From DASQUK01 sp963717085 (GTDB lineage: Bacteria; Actinomycetota; Acidimicrobiia; Acidimicrobiales; VFJN01), in NCBI GenBank assembly GCA_963717085.1, contig CAVQVM010000021.1, positions 1 through 64,000 on the forward strand: DNA of 64,000 nt, in the 5' to 3' direction. Position 1 is the first letter of the stretch. Every line of letters begins with the position of its first letter. A program made the translations under genes and the position numbers. The notes below the pieces were generated by a model. The model did no database searches. It worked only from the letters and a program-made list of their open reading frames with translations, and was not told the origin of the DNA. Of the stretch, positions 1 to 7,974 are shown piece after piece.

Positions 1-1
1 C

Positions 2-337
2 GGCGTCACGTTGGACGACGGACGCATCATCCTCACGCCGACCGGAACGCCCCTCGAACGCGTGGACACGCGTGCTGAACCATCGGCGAAGAAGGTCACA
101 ACACCAGGCAAACGTGCCCGCAGCACGTCCGCAGCTGGCGTATCGAAGGGGCGGGTGCGGCTGCGACGAGCGGTCGCAGCCAGACGGCTGGGCGCCCGGT
201 CAAGAAGAGGCGAAGCGGCCGAGGAATCGCGGCTGAGAGTGTCGACCGTGCCCGGCGAACCAGCGCGTGGTCCAGATCAGGAACCCAAGAGCGACGCATA
301 CAACTCGGCCGTCTCCCGGGTGGGCGCGAGGCCGTAG
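2..337 (+). CDS. Possible 3' end of a gene entering from the left edge
   Basis: This frame is open from the first bases to a TAG at 335-337. Its start reads like the end of a folded domain (VTLDDGRIILTPTGTPLERV). A basic, Arg/Ala/Ser-rich tail follows, such as is often seen at protein C-termini. The last 60 bases overlap, in convergent orientation, the end of the SARP-type regulator. The opening resembles the end of DUF222/HNH endonuclease proteins that are common in actinobacteria, but too little is visible to name a family. It could equally be a chance open frame in GC-rich DNA. Confidence 0.25.
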   Translation, partial: GVTLDDGRIILTPTGTPLERVDTRAEPSAKKVTTPGKRARSTSAAGVSKGRVRLRRAVAARRLGARSRRGEAAEESRLRVSTVPGEPARGPDQEPKSDAYNSAVSRVGARP

Positions 338-1482
338 GTGCGGTCCAATGCGTCGACGCACGCCTCGTATTGGCGGATCACCAGATTCCGGTTGCCCGAG
401 ACCCCGTAACAACGAAGAGCGGAGCGATGCGCCGCTTCGTCGCATGAGTCACGCCGCAGCGCGGGTTGGCTGAAGTCCAAGGCGGCCTCCACATCACCCG
501 TGGCGAGCTTGAGCTCGGCCAATCGGTTGGCCACGTCGAGATAGACCAGCCTCAATCGATCCCGCTCCGCCATCGCCCAGTCCTCATAGGGGCAGTCCTC
601 GAGGAACTCACCGGCGTAATTGCGCTCAGCCGACTCGTAGGCCGAGATCGCGTCCTCCTCCCTCAGCTCCCGCTCGGCCCGACGGCCCGCCCGCGCGCAC
701 GCCTCGAACTCCTCTGCGTCGCACCTCACGCCAGCCGAGGTGTTCACTGCGTACGCATCGTCGACAAAGAGGATGAGCTGCTTCGGATCAAACGACGCTC
801 GTAGCGCCTTACGGATTACGTAAATGGCCTGATGCAAGCTACGCCGCGCCGTCTCAGGGTCGACATCTGGCCAAAACAGATCAATCAGCACGTCCCTTGG
901 CGCAGGTCGGCCACGCTGAGCAAAGAGGTAACGGACGACCCGAGGCGTCTTGGACCCGTGCCAACTCTCGACCAATTGACCGCGACGGAACAGACGGAAA
1001 CGGCCGAGGAGGCAGACACCAAGGTCCACCGAACCGGTCGTGACGGGTGGGCGTACGCCGGCCTCCATGCCCCCCCGGATGGGTCCCTCACCGCCCGCGC
1101 TGTCGACGGGTGTGACGTCCGATCGATCCGAATCCGTGAGATCACTCGCTCTTCTCGCAGGGCGCGACGATTCGGCGAGCCTGGCAAGCGTCCTAAGGAG
1201 CATGTCGAGGGTGCGACGCGTGTCGCTCTCGGCGGCGAGCGCCTTCTCGTACGCCAGCCAGTGCTGATCGAGGTGATGGTGCTCCAGCCTCCAACGAGTC
1301 GCCATCTCCTCAGCAGCGACCACGATCGCGAGGAGGGTCCGATCACCGGCGACCTCGGCATGCAGCGCAGCCAGCTTCTGCATGACTTCCGGTGGGCCGA
1401 TGTACGAAAGCCCGGGGAGGATGTCGTCAACCGGACGATGCAGGTCAGAGGCGGCCTCATAACCCGCCGTTCCCGCAGCCAT
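277..1482 (-). CDS. SARP-like transcriptional activator with BTAD domain
   Basis: A predicted cytoplasmic transcription activator of 401 residues. Residues about 30-110 form a charged helical region of unknown role. Residues about 155-235 form an OmpR-like winged helix (LGVCLLGRFRLFRRGQ, then LIDLFWPDVDPETARRSLHQ). The rest is a helical bacterial transcriptional activator domain (BTAD) with TPR-like repeats, to the C-terminus. There is no NB-ARC ATPase, so it is the short SARP form. The frame stays open upstream to an ATG at 1749, but those 89 extra residues look non-globular, so I prefer the ATG at 1482. SARP proteins usually activate nearby metabolic genes; the neighbours here are fragments, so no target is evident. 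A 10-bp inverted repeat lies about 250 bases upstream. Confidence 0.75.
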   Translation of the reverse strand: MAAGTAGYEAASDLHRPVDDILPGLSYIGPPEVMQKLAALHAEVAGDRTLLAIVVAAEEMATRWRLEHHHLDQHWLAYEKALAAESDTRRTLDMLLRTLARLAESSRPARRASDLTDSDRSDVTPVDSAGGEGPIRGGMEAGVRPPVTTGSVDLGVCLLGRFRLFRRGQLVESWHGSKTPRVVRYLFAQRGRPAPRDVLIDLFWPDVDPETARRSLHQAIYVIRKALRASFDPKQLILFVDDAYAVNTSAGVRCDAEEFEACARAGRRAERELREEDAISAYESAERNYAGEFLEDCPYEDWAMAERDRLRLVYLDVANRLAELKLATGDVEAALDFSQPALRRDSCDEAAHRSALRCYGVSGNRNLVIRQYEACVDALDRTYGLAPTRETAELYASLLGS

Positions 1483-1931
1483 GCTCGTTATCCGATCCCC
1501 GGAAACCAGCACTGCCCCGAGTCGATCTTCTGTCGAACCAGCGGCCAGTGGTTTGGATGACGCCCCCGAGCGCGGAACCTCGGAATGAAGAGTTGGCTTC
1601 CCTCTGCGCCAAACCTGCGGTCCCGCCGGACGCCTGCTGGGTTCGACCAACGGCCCACCCTTCGAGGTCGGTCCCAGCGCTTGTGAATGATACTGCACGG
1701 TGCGTCCTTCCTCAACACGCTGCGTCGGAACGCCACTACAGAAATCCATCTGTAGTGGCCACAGCGGTGAACCCCCGCTTCTACACCCCTCGGTGGGACG
1801 TCAACGCCAGGGCTCGTGGTCGGGTTGAGCCGGTAGCCGAGCGCCGTCGCCACCCGCGGGCCCGGGCCGGTCACGGCCTAGGCTCGGAGTTTCACCAGGG
1901 ATTTTCTAGGTTTTGGAGACCACTCCCGCTT
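1483..1931. other. Stretch without a convincing gene
   Basis: No open frame here has recognisable protein features, apart from the possible 5' extension of the SARP-like gene up to 1749. The only structure I see is the inverted repeat at 1732-1759. The stretch ends at the stop codon of the glycosyltransferase remnant. Confidence 0.5.
1732..1759. repeat. 10-bp perfect inverted repeat, possible operator
   Basis: GCCACTACAG and CTGTAGTGGC form a perfect inverted repeat separated by 8 bases. The spacer contains the ATG (1749-1747) of the longest possible form of the SARP-like gene, so the site sits at or upstream of that gene's 5' end. The symmetry suits a dimeric regulator, for example an autoregulatory site. 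This is inference from symmetry and position only. Confidence 0.35.
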
Positions 1932-2235
1932 TCAGCTCGTCTGCAATTCGTCGTAGATGGCGATGTGCTGCTGTGCCGTGGTGTCCCAGCCGAGAACCGA
2001 TCCTCTGCCTCCGGCGCAAGCGCGCAGTGCGGCTACCCCCCGGGGGGCGGGTCCGCGGCGAACCGGTCGAGGTCGACGCCGTTCGTCACGACGTCAGCCT
2101 TCACCCCCGCAGTCCTCGGCGGTCCGCTGGTGCCACGTCCGGCTGACCACCAGCACACGGTCTGATTCGAGGATCGAACGCCGTTGGCACTCGATCAGGG
2201 TGGGCGTGGTGAAGTCATCGAGGTGGTGGCCTGAT
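1932..2235 (-). pseudogene. Remnant of a GT1-type glycosyltransferase
   Basis: Three consecutive fragments of one glycosyltransferase can be read on the minus strand in shifting frames. The first (2230 down to about 2105) gives HHLDDFTTPTLIECQRRS and then RVLVVSRTWHQRTAEDC. A one-base shift gives VKADVVTNGVDLDRF, the typical NGVD donor-site loop of GT4/GT1-fold enzymes. After a stop and a gap, the last piece gives LGWDTTAQQHIAIYDELQTS and a TGA, like the C-terminal helix of this fold. The LIECQ/NGVD pattern resembles the MSMEG_0565 family (TIGR04047). The N-terminal half and most of the C-terminal domain are missing. The gene is clearly dead. Confidence 0.7.
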
Positions 2236-2305
2236 CCCCTGAGATTGGTCAACCCGTTGCGAGAGCCCGTTGCCCAGGATGGCTGGGCGAACGAGGCTCA
2301 TCACG

Positions 2306-2446
2306 ATGGCTCGACGCAGGCAAACGCCTGAGCAGATCGTCCCAAGCTCCGGGAGGCCGATCGGCTCCTCGGCGAGGGTGCGGATGTGGCGGAGGTGGTT
2401 CGGCACCGAGAGGTGTCCGAGCAGACCTATCACATCAGAGCGGGTC
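2306..2446 (+). mobile_element. IS3-family transposase OrfA, N-terminal remnant
   Basis: From the ATG at 2306 the sequence reads MARRRQTPEQIVP. After a one-base shift it reads KLREADRLLGEGADVAEVV, then HREVSEQTYH. This is the helix-turn-helix start of IS3-family OrfA proteins (consensus ...PEQIVRKLREADRLL...VSEQTYHRWR). Only about 45 residues remain. No OrfB with the DDE domain and no terminal inverted repeats are visible nearby. It lies just upstream (on the minus strand) of the glycosyltransferase remnant, so insertion may have started that gene's decay. Confidence 0.7.
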
Positions 2447-2645
2447 ATGACCGGCCATCAGATCGCAGCGCGGCGGCAACGGGTCGGGCGACGCACGGAA
2501 GCCACGCCGCAGGTCCGCCCGGCAATAGGTCCGTCGATTCCGACGCTGGTGTGTGCACTCCGGCCGAGCATTACCCCTGGACATGCACCAATGCGGTCGC
2601 GCCGAGGTCCGCGGGCCGTTGGTCGGCCTGACTCTCGGGGCATAT

Positions 2646-3385
2646 TCATCCTCGGACGTGGCTGTTTGCCTCGGTGCTCAGCAGTGTGCGGGTCACGGTC
2701 CGGGGGTCTTGTTGTTCGAACCGGCGCGCCAGCCACAGGGCCAGTCCCATGGGGAACATGGGTCGGGTGACCATGTAGGCCAGGATCGAGACCAACCGGT
2801 CGAGGTCGCGCACGTACGCCCGCCGGCCTGCCTCGTCCAACGGGTACAGGCGCTCCGCGGCGCCCCAGGCCTGCCGCGAGCAGCCCCCATCGAGAAGTTG
2901 AACAGGCGGCCGCCGCCGGCCATCGCGGCCTCGCTGGCCCACCGTGAAACGTGATCGAGGTCTCGGATCACATCGTTGAACGCGCCGCCGAGGACGTCGT
3001 TGATCGCGTCGAAGTCGTCACGAAGTGCCTCCAGGCCGCCGTAGTGCGGCGCGATCTCGACGATGGCCTGGGCCAAATCGTGATTCACGTGAGCGTTGAT
3101 GCCCAACAGCAGGTGTTGCACGATCACGAGGTTGGGGTCCGCGGCCGCGTTCCACGCCGCCTGCCAGCATCGGGGTACGGGTATCTGGGCGTATCTGGCT
3201 TGGATGTAGTGGCCGGCGAAGGCGTCGATCAAGCGTTCCATCCGCTCGCCGTCGTCGAACCGGTGGTCGCGGATTCCCGCAGCGATGTCGCCTGTCACGC
3301 GGACGTAGACCGCGGGGAAGTAGCCGCCGGCGTCGTCGGCCTCCAAGGCAATGTCACGCAGCTCATCGACCGTTTGCTCGATCAC
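2646..3385 (-). pseudogene. DUF5995 family protein, frameshifted
   Basis: The first ~165 residues are a good DUF5995 protein: AVYVRVTGDIAAGI, then PVPRCWQAAWNAAADPNL, then LLLGINAHVNHDLAQAIV, the family's conserved helical core. Function is unknown. After RLFNFSMGAA the frame becomes low-quality. The true continuation (RQAWGAAERLYPLDEAGRRA ... RPMFPMGLALWLARRFEQQD) is in another frame and ends at 2646. The shift lies by a run of five C at 2884-2888, a homopolymer. This may be a genuine pseudogene or a homopolymer sequencing error. Apart from the shift the gene is complete, about 245 residues. Confidence 0.75.
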
Positions 3386-3640
3386 GACTCGACCAAACCT
3401 TCCGTCACGTGAACACCCGTCACTCCCACCTTGGTGTTCGAACCGATGCTCGCCACGTCACCGTTCCTCTCGCACTCAGCCTCATGACTGTCGGGCGCCT
3501 GGTCATCTCGACGCCCCTGCCATCCGTCCTGCGTCAACAGAGAAGAGCGCGGCGGCCTCGACCAGATACGCGTGATCCGGCACGACTCTCCGATCGCCTC
3601 CGTGCGCGAGATCCCGTCATGCCGTGACGCTGGGCGATGG

Positions 3641-3960
3641 TCAGGGTGCGGCCGCGGTGCGCTCGGACTCGTCCAGGAAGCGCGAAAGGGCTGGCTGTCG
3701 GCGGAGCCATTCGAGCACCCTCTGGCGGGTGGGGCCGAGCTGCCGATCAGACGGTTCAGCACCTTGCTCGCAGCCCGGTAGTCAGGGGGGTCGTCGGCGG
3801 CCAGAAGCTCGATCAGGCGTCGGTTGTCGGGTCGCAGCTCCCGCACCGCGTCAGCCAACCGTTGACGAAGCTGCTCACGCCAGACGTGGCTCAGTCCAAC
3901 CTCCGCGGTGTCGTCGGCGGCGGCCCGCTCATCGAGCTCGGCGTCTGGCACGGATTTCAC
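3641..3960 (-). pseudogene. Sigma-70 family factor, region 4 remnant
   Basis: Residues from the GTG at 3960 read ELDERAAADD, then RLADAVRELRPDNRRLIELL, then DPPDYRAASKVLNRLI. After a missing base the next frame continues QLGPTRQRVLEWLRRQPA to a TGA at 3641-3643. This matches region 4 of actinobacterial sigma-70-like proteins (…YAEIAAALGRPIGSIGPTRQRCLERLR…). The promoter -10 recognition region (region 2) is not found upstream; only a short open frame precedes the start. It is a 3' fragment with an additional frameshift. Confidence 0.6.
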
Positions 3961-4171
3961 GACCTTGCGCTGCTCGCGCCAAGCCGCGTGCGATCGGCGC
4001 TTCGGTGTTCCTTGCTGGTCATCCCTTCCGAGCGCTCAACGACCGATACGTACCTCGAACGCGGCGCCATCGACCGCTGCGGTCCCCCAACCCTGCGCAG
4101 GAGGTCATCCCCGTTCGGCCCGACCAAGGCGTTAGGTTCGACCGCGAACAGCCCGCGTGGCCGGAGCACCG

Positions 4172-4536
4172 ATGGACCAGCCGGTCAACCTCGACGGGCG
4201 CGACCCGTCGGTCACAGCGGTGGCCGCCGTCAGCCTCGTAGCCGGGCTGGCGTGCACACTCGCACCCGCCGCCACAGCCCGCCTTGCCGGCATCGACGCC
4301 CACCCCCGCCGTGGTGCGCGTGGTCGGCCTGGTGGACCTGGCGCTGGCACTGGGCCTGTTCGTCGGGCGGCCGTCCTGGCCATGGCTGCTAGCCGGGCGG
4401 CCTCGGACCCGGCCATTGCCGCCGTGTCGCTGGCGTCAGCCCGATCACCACGCGCCCGTCTCATCGCTGCCGGCCTTGTCGTCGCCACCGCCTTGACCTC
4501 CGAACCGTCGCCCGGCTCCGCGCCGCCCACCGCTGA
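4172..4536 (+). pseudogene. Small multi-pass membrane protein, multiply frameshifted
   Basis: Three frames must be joined to read one protein. MDQPVNLDGRDPSVTAVAAV starts at the ATG at 4172 and gives a first membrane helix (LVAGLACTLAP). Then VVRVVGLVDLALALGLFVG reads in a second frame, then AIAAVSLASARSPRARLIAA back in the first. A last shift gives DLRTVARLRAAHR and TGA at 4534-4536. The pieces make a ~120-residue protein with about four hydrophobic segments, of DoxX-like or unknown type. Three single-base shifts in 365 bases make it a pseudogene, or mark poor sequence quality. Confidence 0.6.
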
Positions 4537-4647
4537 CGGCCGGCAACCCAGACCCCACCGGCCCTCGCCCGGTCAGTCTGCGTGCGATCGTCGAGCGCGA
4601 ATCTCGGGGAGTGCTTCAGCGGTGCCGCTCTTGTCTACGTTGGCGGC

Positions 4648-4836
4648 CTATGCCGTCTCATCCGTGCCGACGCCCTGCACCATCAGCTCGAGCGCGTGCG
4701 CTGGGACCACGACTCGTCGACCGAGTCGCAGCGACGGGATCTCGCCGCGGCGGACTAGTTCGTAGGCGAGTGTGCGAGATATCCCGAGGAGCGTTCCGGC
4801 CTCTTCGACGGTCAGTGTGAGACGGTTCGTGGCCAT
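4648..4836 (-). CDS. Excisionase-type helix-turn-helix protein
   Basis: A 62-residue DNA-binding protein. LTVEEAGTLLGISRTLAYEL followed by VRRGEIPSLRLGRRVVVP is the MerR-like winged helix of excisionase/AlpA-type proteins (HTH_17). The open frame runs further upstream, but the ATG at 4836 has a good ribosome site (GGAGG 6 bases upstream) and starts MATNRLTLTVEE, as is usual. It lies about 300 bases from the tRNA half-site at 5137. That fits an excision factor or regulator of an integrated element; no integrase is in the window. Such proteins also occur as toxin-antitoxin or phage regulators. Confidence 0.75.
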   Translation of the reverse strand: MATNRLTLTVEEAGTLLGISRTLAYELVRRGEIPSLRLGRRVVVPAHALELMVQGVGTDETA

Positions 4837-4972
4837 GGGGACCTCCGAGTCATCGACCAGCTCTGGCGGTCCTAAAGCGAGCTTGGCGGACGATCTTCTC
4901 AGGGCCGTCATCGAGGCCGATGCCGAGAACGCTCTCGTGGGCCAATCCGGAGTACCCCTACCCCCTATAGCT

Positions 4973-5063
4973 GGTACGGCTACCCCGTACCTGTATTTGG
5001 CACGGCCGTCAGGTGCTTATCCAGGAGACAAACTAGGTGTAACGCGCCGGATCCGGTACACCT
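4973..5063. repeat. Two short inverted repeats next to the tRNA half-site
   Basis: GGTACGG (4973-4979) pairs with CCGTACC (4985-4991). AGGTGTA (5035-5041) pairs with TACACCT (5057-5063), with the palindrome CCGGATCCGG between its arms. The two sit between the excisionase-like gene and the tRNA half-site. Arm-type integrase or Xis binding sites are expected in this position. That role is inference. Confidence 0.3.
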
Positions 5064-5136
5064 GGACGGACGAACACGTGTACAAAACCGCAGGTCAGCG
5101 CACGTGCCGACACTCGGCGATACGGCCGGGAGGGGT

Positions 5137-5180
5137 CTCTTAATCCGCAGGTTCTGGGTTCGAGTCCCAGGGGGTACGCA
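5137..5180 (+). other. 3' half of tRNA-Lys, likely attachment site
   Basis: The sequence from the anticodon loop onward is that of a lysine tRNA: loop CTCTTAA (anticodon CUU), then TCCGC, AGGTT, T arm CTGGG-TTCGAGT-CCCAG and an acceptor strand GGGGTAC. The matching 5' half is absent. The bases before the loop do not pair with TCCGC, and no acceptor 5' strand is found upstream. tRNA-targeting integrases recombine in the anticodon loop or 3' half and leave such a fragment at the far end of the element. A strong hairpin follows, as expected behind a host tRNA gene. Confidence 0.65.
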
Positions 5181-5182
5181 CG

Positions 5183-5214
5183 AAGGCCCTGGCCAGGTCT
5201 CTGGCCAGGGCCTT
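5183..5214 (+). terminator. Strong hairpin behind the tRNA-Lys half
   Basis: A perfect 14-bp stem (AAGGCCCTGGCCAG / CTGGCCAGGGCCTT) with loop GTCT. It lies 2 bases after the tRNA fragment, where the terminator of the original tRNA gene would be. There is no long T run, which is common for actinobacterial terminators. Confidence 0.7.
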
Positions 5215-5294
5215 CTAGGTTCTGCGTCGGGTCGGAGGGGTGAGGCGTCGCCGCAGTGCGCGGGCCTCGGCGCGTCCGCGACCACACTGACGGC

Positions 5295-5720
5295 GTGGAA
5301 CACGCCGTGGACGCCATCATCGATCTGCTCGGCCTCCGCCCCCATCCGGAGGGTGGCTGGTATGCGGAGACGTGGCGTCACGACACCGGCGACGGCGGAC
5401 GGGGCGCGGGCAGTGCCATCTACTACCTGCTCGCGGCCGGCCAACGGTCGCACTGGCACCGGGTGGATGCGACCGAGATCTGGCACCACTATGCGGGCGG
5501 CCCGTTGGTCCTGAGCGTCCACGCCGCCGATGAGGCGACACGTGACATCGTCCTGGGCGACGATCTGGCCGCCGGGCAGGTGCCTCAGGCCGTTGTGCCC
5601 GCCGACGCCTGGCAGGCCGCCGAGCCCAGGGGCGCGTGGGCGCTGGTCGGCTGCACCGTGTCGCCGGGCTTCACATTCGATGGCTTCGAGCTGGCGCCGC
5701 CGGGGTGGTCGCCGCGTTGA
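5295..5720 (+). CDS. Cupin-fold protein, DUF985 (Cupin_5) family
   Basis: A 141-residue single-domain protein of the DUF985/Cupin_5 family. LGLRPHPEGGWYAETWR at the N-terminus is the family signature. SAIYYLLAAGQRSHWHRVDA and EIWHHYAGGPL supply the histidines of the cupin barrel. PQAVVPADAWQAAEP and VGCTVSPGFTFDGFEL complete the conserved blocks. The GTG at 5295 puts the start just before the first conserved helix; the frame is open upstream to 5256. The family is structurally like sugar epimerases and related cupins, but no reaction can be assigned. It is the first host gene to the right of the attachment site. Confidence 0.8.
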   Translation: MEHAVDAIIDLLGLRPHPEGGWYAETWRHDTGDGGRGAGSAIYYLLAAGQRSHWHRVDATEIWHHYAGGPLVLSVHAADEATRDIVLGDDLAAGQVPQAVVPADAWQAAEPRGAWALVGCTVSPGFTFDGFELAPPGWSPR

Positions 5721-5733
5721 AGGACGGCGGCGT

Positions 5734-6561
5734 CTAACGATCACGGGCGCCAAACGCCCGCCACCGCTCGGCAGTTGCGTCGTCTGCCGGGAAGAACGCC
5801 TCGACCCGTAGTTCCTGGGCGGTGACATCGACCGGCGTGCCGATCGTGGACACGACGGAGAAGAAGCGCAGGTCGGTGTCGGCGTACTCGACGTGCACGT
5901 CGATGACCGGGCTGGGGGTCGCCGGCGCCCTAGGGGAGCTGAGGACGGACGAAACATCCGGCCGCATCCGCAGCTCCTGGACCAGCTCGGCGGTTGCCAG
6001 GTCGAGCACCCCACCGACGGCCTCGCGACGAGCACGCTCCAACAACGCGGGTGCGAGCTCTGACCAGTTCAGGATCCGGGTCCGGACGGGCCCTGGCTCG
6101 AGGATCACGCGGAGCACGTTGGCGGAGGCGGGCACCGGCTCGGGGGCGAACAGGTCGGCGAACAGCCGGCGTGCCCCCGCGTTGACGCGCAGCAGGTTCC
6201 AGCCACGATCCATGACGACGGCAGGCAGCGGCTCGTGCTGGGCGAGCATCCCAGAGATCGCTGCGTCCACCCGATCCAGAGCCGGGTCGTCGAGCGCCCG
6301 CTCGACATAGAGCGGGGCATAGCCGGCGGCGAGCAACAGGCCGTTGCGGTCGCGGAGCGGCACGTCGAGGGCACCCGCCAGCCGCAGGACCATCTGCCGA
6401 CTCGGCCTCGACCGCCCGGTCTCGACGAAGCTCATGTGCCGCGGGGTCGTCATCGCTGCCGACGCCAGGTCCAGCTGGCTCATCGACCGCACCCGGCGCC
6501 AGTAACGCAGCAGGTCGCCGAGGGTGGGGTCGGCCTCCAACGCTGCTGCGAGCTCGGCCAT
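5734..6561 (-). CDS. XRE-family regulator with MmyB-like ligand domain
   Basis: A 275-residue cytoplasmic transcription factor. Residues 14-70 form an XRE helix-turn-helix (LRYWRRVRSMSQLDLASAAM, then HMSFVETGRSRPSRQMVLRL). Residues 95-265 match the MmyB-like ligand-binding domain, a PAS-like fold found to bind fatty acids in a structurally characterised member (MLAQHEPLPAVVMDRGWNLL, VNAGARRLF, then WSELAPALLERARRE). It is divergent from the AhpD-like gene at 6676, with ~115 bases between them, so it may control that gene. In this family the regulator usually lies beside a redox or short-chain enzyme it represses. Family certain, target inferred. Confidence 0.88.
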   Translation of the reverse strand: MAELAAALEADPTLGDLLRYWRRVRSMSQLDLASAAMTTPRHMSFVETGRSRPSRQMVLRLAGALDVPLRDRNGLLLAAGYAPLYVERALDDPALDRVDAAISGMLAQHEPLPAVVMDRGWNLLRVNAGARRLFADLFAPEPVPASANVLRVILEPGPVRTRILNWSELAPALLERARREAVGGVLDLATAELVQELRMRPDVSSVLSSPRAPATPSPVIDVHVEYADTDLRFFSVVSTIGTPVDVTAQELRVEAFFPADDATAERWRAFGARDR

Positions 6562-6675
6562 GCGATGACCCTACGGGCACCGGGGATCCGGCGCCCTTCC
6601 CTCCGCGGGAATCGTTTCCGCGCCGCTTAGGCGAGATGGTCGGTCCATCACGATTGCTCAGAGTCAGGAGCCCCG

Positions 6676-7221
6676 ATGGACCTTCCCATCCTCACCGTCG
6701 AAACCGCGCCGGCCCTCTCACAGCCCATTCTCGAGGGGATCGCCGCCGATCTCGGCTTCGTTCCGAACCTCGCCGCCACCATCGCCGCCAGCCCGACCCT
6801 GCTCCAGGCGTTCGACGGGCTGCGGCGGGCGGTCGGCGAAGAGTCGTTCGACCCCCGCCTGCGCGAGGCCGCCGGTGTTGCCGTCGGCGTCGCGGTGGAC
6901 AACGCCTATGGCGTTGCGTTCCACTCGACGGTCCTCGGTCGACTCGGCGTCGGCGAGGACGACATCGAGGCCATGCGCCAGGGCTCCGAGCCGGCGGGAA
7001 CGACACCGGCCGCCGCCTACGCGTTCGCCCGGGCGCTGGTGCTCGACCGTGGAGCCGTCGACCCGCGGGTCGTCCAACGGGCGCTCGCCGCCGGGCTCAC
7101 GCCGCCGGACCTGCTGCAGCTGGTCGCGGAGTGTGCCTTCGCCAGCCTCGTCGGCTTCGTGGACAACCTTGCCGGCCGCGTCGAGCTCGACGAGTTCCTT
7201 CGGCCCCAGGCGTGGAAGTAG
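6676..7221 (+). CDS. AhpD-like / carboxymuconolactone decarboxylase fold protein lacking the CxxC
   Basis: A 181-residue all-helical protein of the AhpD-like fold. LGFVPNLAATIAASPTLLQA and LREAAGVAVGVAVDNAYGVA align with the core peroxidase-related family. Active members have a Cys-x-x-Cys followed by His at the second block (…NGCDYCVAAH…). Here the position reads DNAYGVAFHS: the histidine stays but both cysteines are gone. It therefore should not work as a thiol peroxidase, and its role is open. It is divergent from the MmyB-type regulator, which may control it. The ATG at 6676 follows a purine-rich stretch (CAGGAG) at a suitable distance. Confidence 0.8.
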   Translation: MDLPILTVETAPALSQPILEGIAADLGFVPNLAATIAASPTLLQAFDGLRRAVGEESFDPRLREAAGVAVGVAVDNAYGVAFHSTVLGRLGVGEDDIEAMRQGSEPAGTTPAAAYAFARALVLDRGAVDPRVVQRALAAGLTPPDLLQLVAECAFASLVGFVDNLAGRVELDEFLRPQAWK

Positions 7222-7236
7222 CGGCCGAGCCGGCGT

Positions 7237-7881
7237 TCAATCGGCGTAGGCGGGCGCCAGCTGGGCGATGCGCCGGGCAACGTGGACGGCGTGGTCTCCC
7301 AGGCGCTCGTAGAATCGGCCCACCAGGGTGGCCTGCATGGCGTCCGCCACCGCGATGCCGCCGTACAGGATCTCGGCGCTCAACTGGTCGTGCAAGGCGT
7401 CGAGCTCGTCGTCGAGCACGTCGAGCCCCTCGGCGGCGTTGGCGTCGCGCGCCGCCCACGCCTTGGCCGCCTCGCCCCACATCGTGTCGCAGCGGCTCCC
7501 CATCTGTGCCAGCAGCTCCCTAGTCCGGGGAGTCAAGCGCGCTCCGAGGCCCGTGACCGTCCGCTGTGCGACGTGCTCGGCAAGGTCACCGCAGCGCTCG
7601 AGCTGCGGGACGATCCTCAGGACGGTCACGAGGTAACGCATGTCGCCGCACATCGGCGACTCGGTCAGCAGCAGACGCTCCGCCAGCAGCTCCACCTCGC
7701 GTTCCAGGCGGTCGACCTGGACATCCCTGCTGGTGACATCCCGGGCCAGCTCTCCGTCGCCGGTCACGAACGAGTCTGTCGCCGCCGCCACCCGTTCGCG
7801 GACGATTGCGAACATCCGTACAACGTCCGCATCGATCTGTTCGAGGTGCCGATGGAAGCGGATGCGCAGCTCGACGGGCAC
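7237..7881 (-). CDS. phoU: Phosphate uptake regulator PhoU
   Basis: A 214-residue two-repeat helical bundle typical of PhoU. Each repeat starts with the E/DxxxD metal-binding pattern: RFHRHLEQIDADVVRMFAIV then TSRDVQVDRLEREVELLAER, and the second RTRELLAQMGSRCDTMWGEA then LDVLDDELDALHDQLSAEIL. The end (YERLGDHAVHVARRIAQLAP) is the conserved last helix. PhoU links the PstSCAB transporter to the PhoR histidine kinase and restrains phosphate uptake when phosphate is plentiful. No pst genes or phoR lie in the window, so this copy stands apart from its usual operon. Confidence 0.93.
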   Translation of the reverse strand: MPVELRIRFHRHLEQIDADVVRMFAIVRERVAAATDSFVTGDGELARDVTSRDVQVDRLEREVELLAERLLLTESPMCGDMRYLVTVLRIVPQLERCGDLAEHVAQRTVTGLGARLTPRTRELLAQMGSRCDTMWGEAAKAWAARDANAAEGLDVLDDELDALHDQLSAEILYGGIAVADAMQATLVGRFYERLGDHAVHVARRIAQLAPAYAD

Positions 7882-7974
7882 CTGACCGCTCTACCCTCGC
7901 CGGCGTCGGCGCATACCCGCGGGTCACCGCCCCGCCCGGGTGAGCTGGTCGACGGATCGGTCAAGCCGCAGTCG

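Noticed and set aside
5105..5180. A complete tRNA-Lys gene
   Set aside because: The upstream 32 bases cannot form the acceptor 5' strand, D arm or anticodon 5' stem, so only the 3' half is present.
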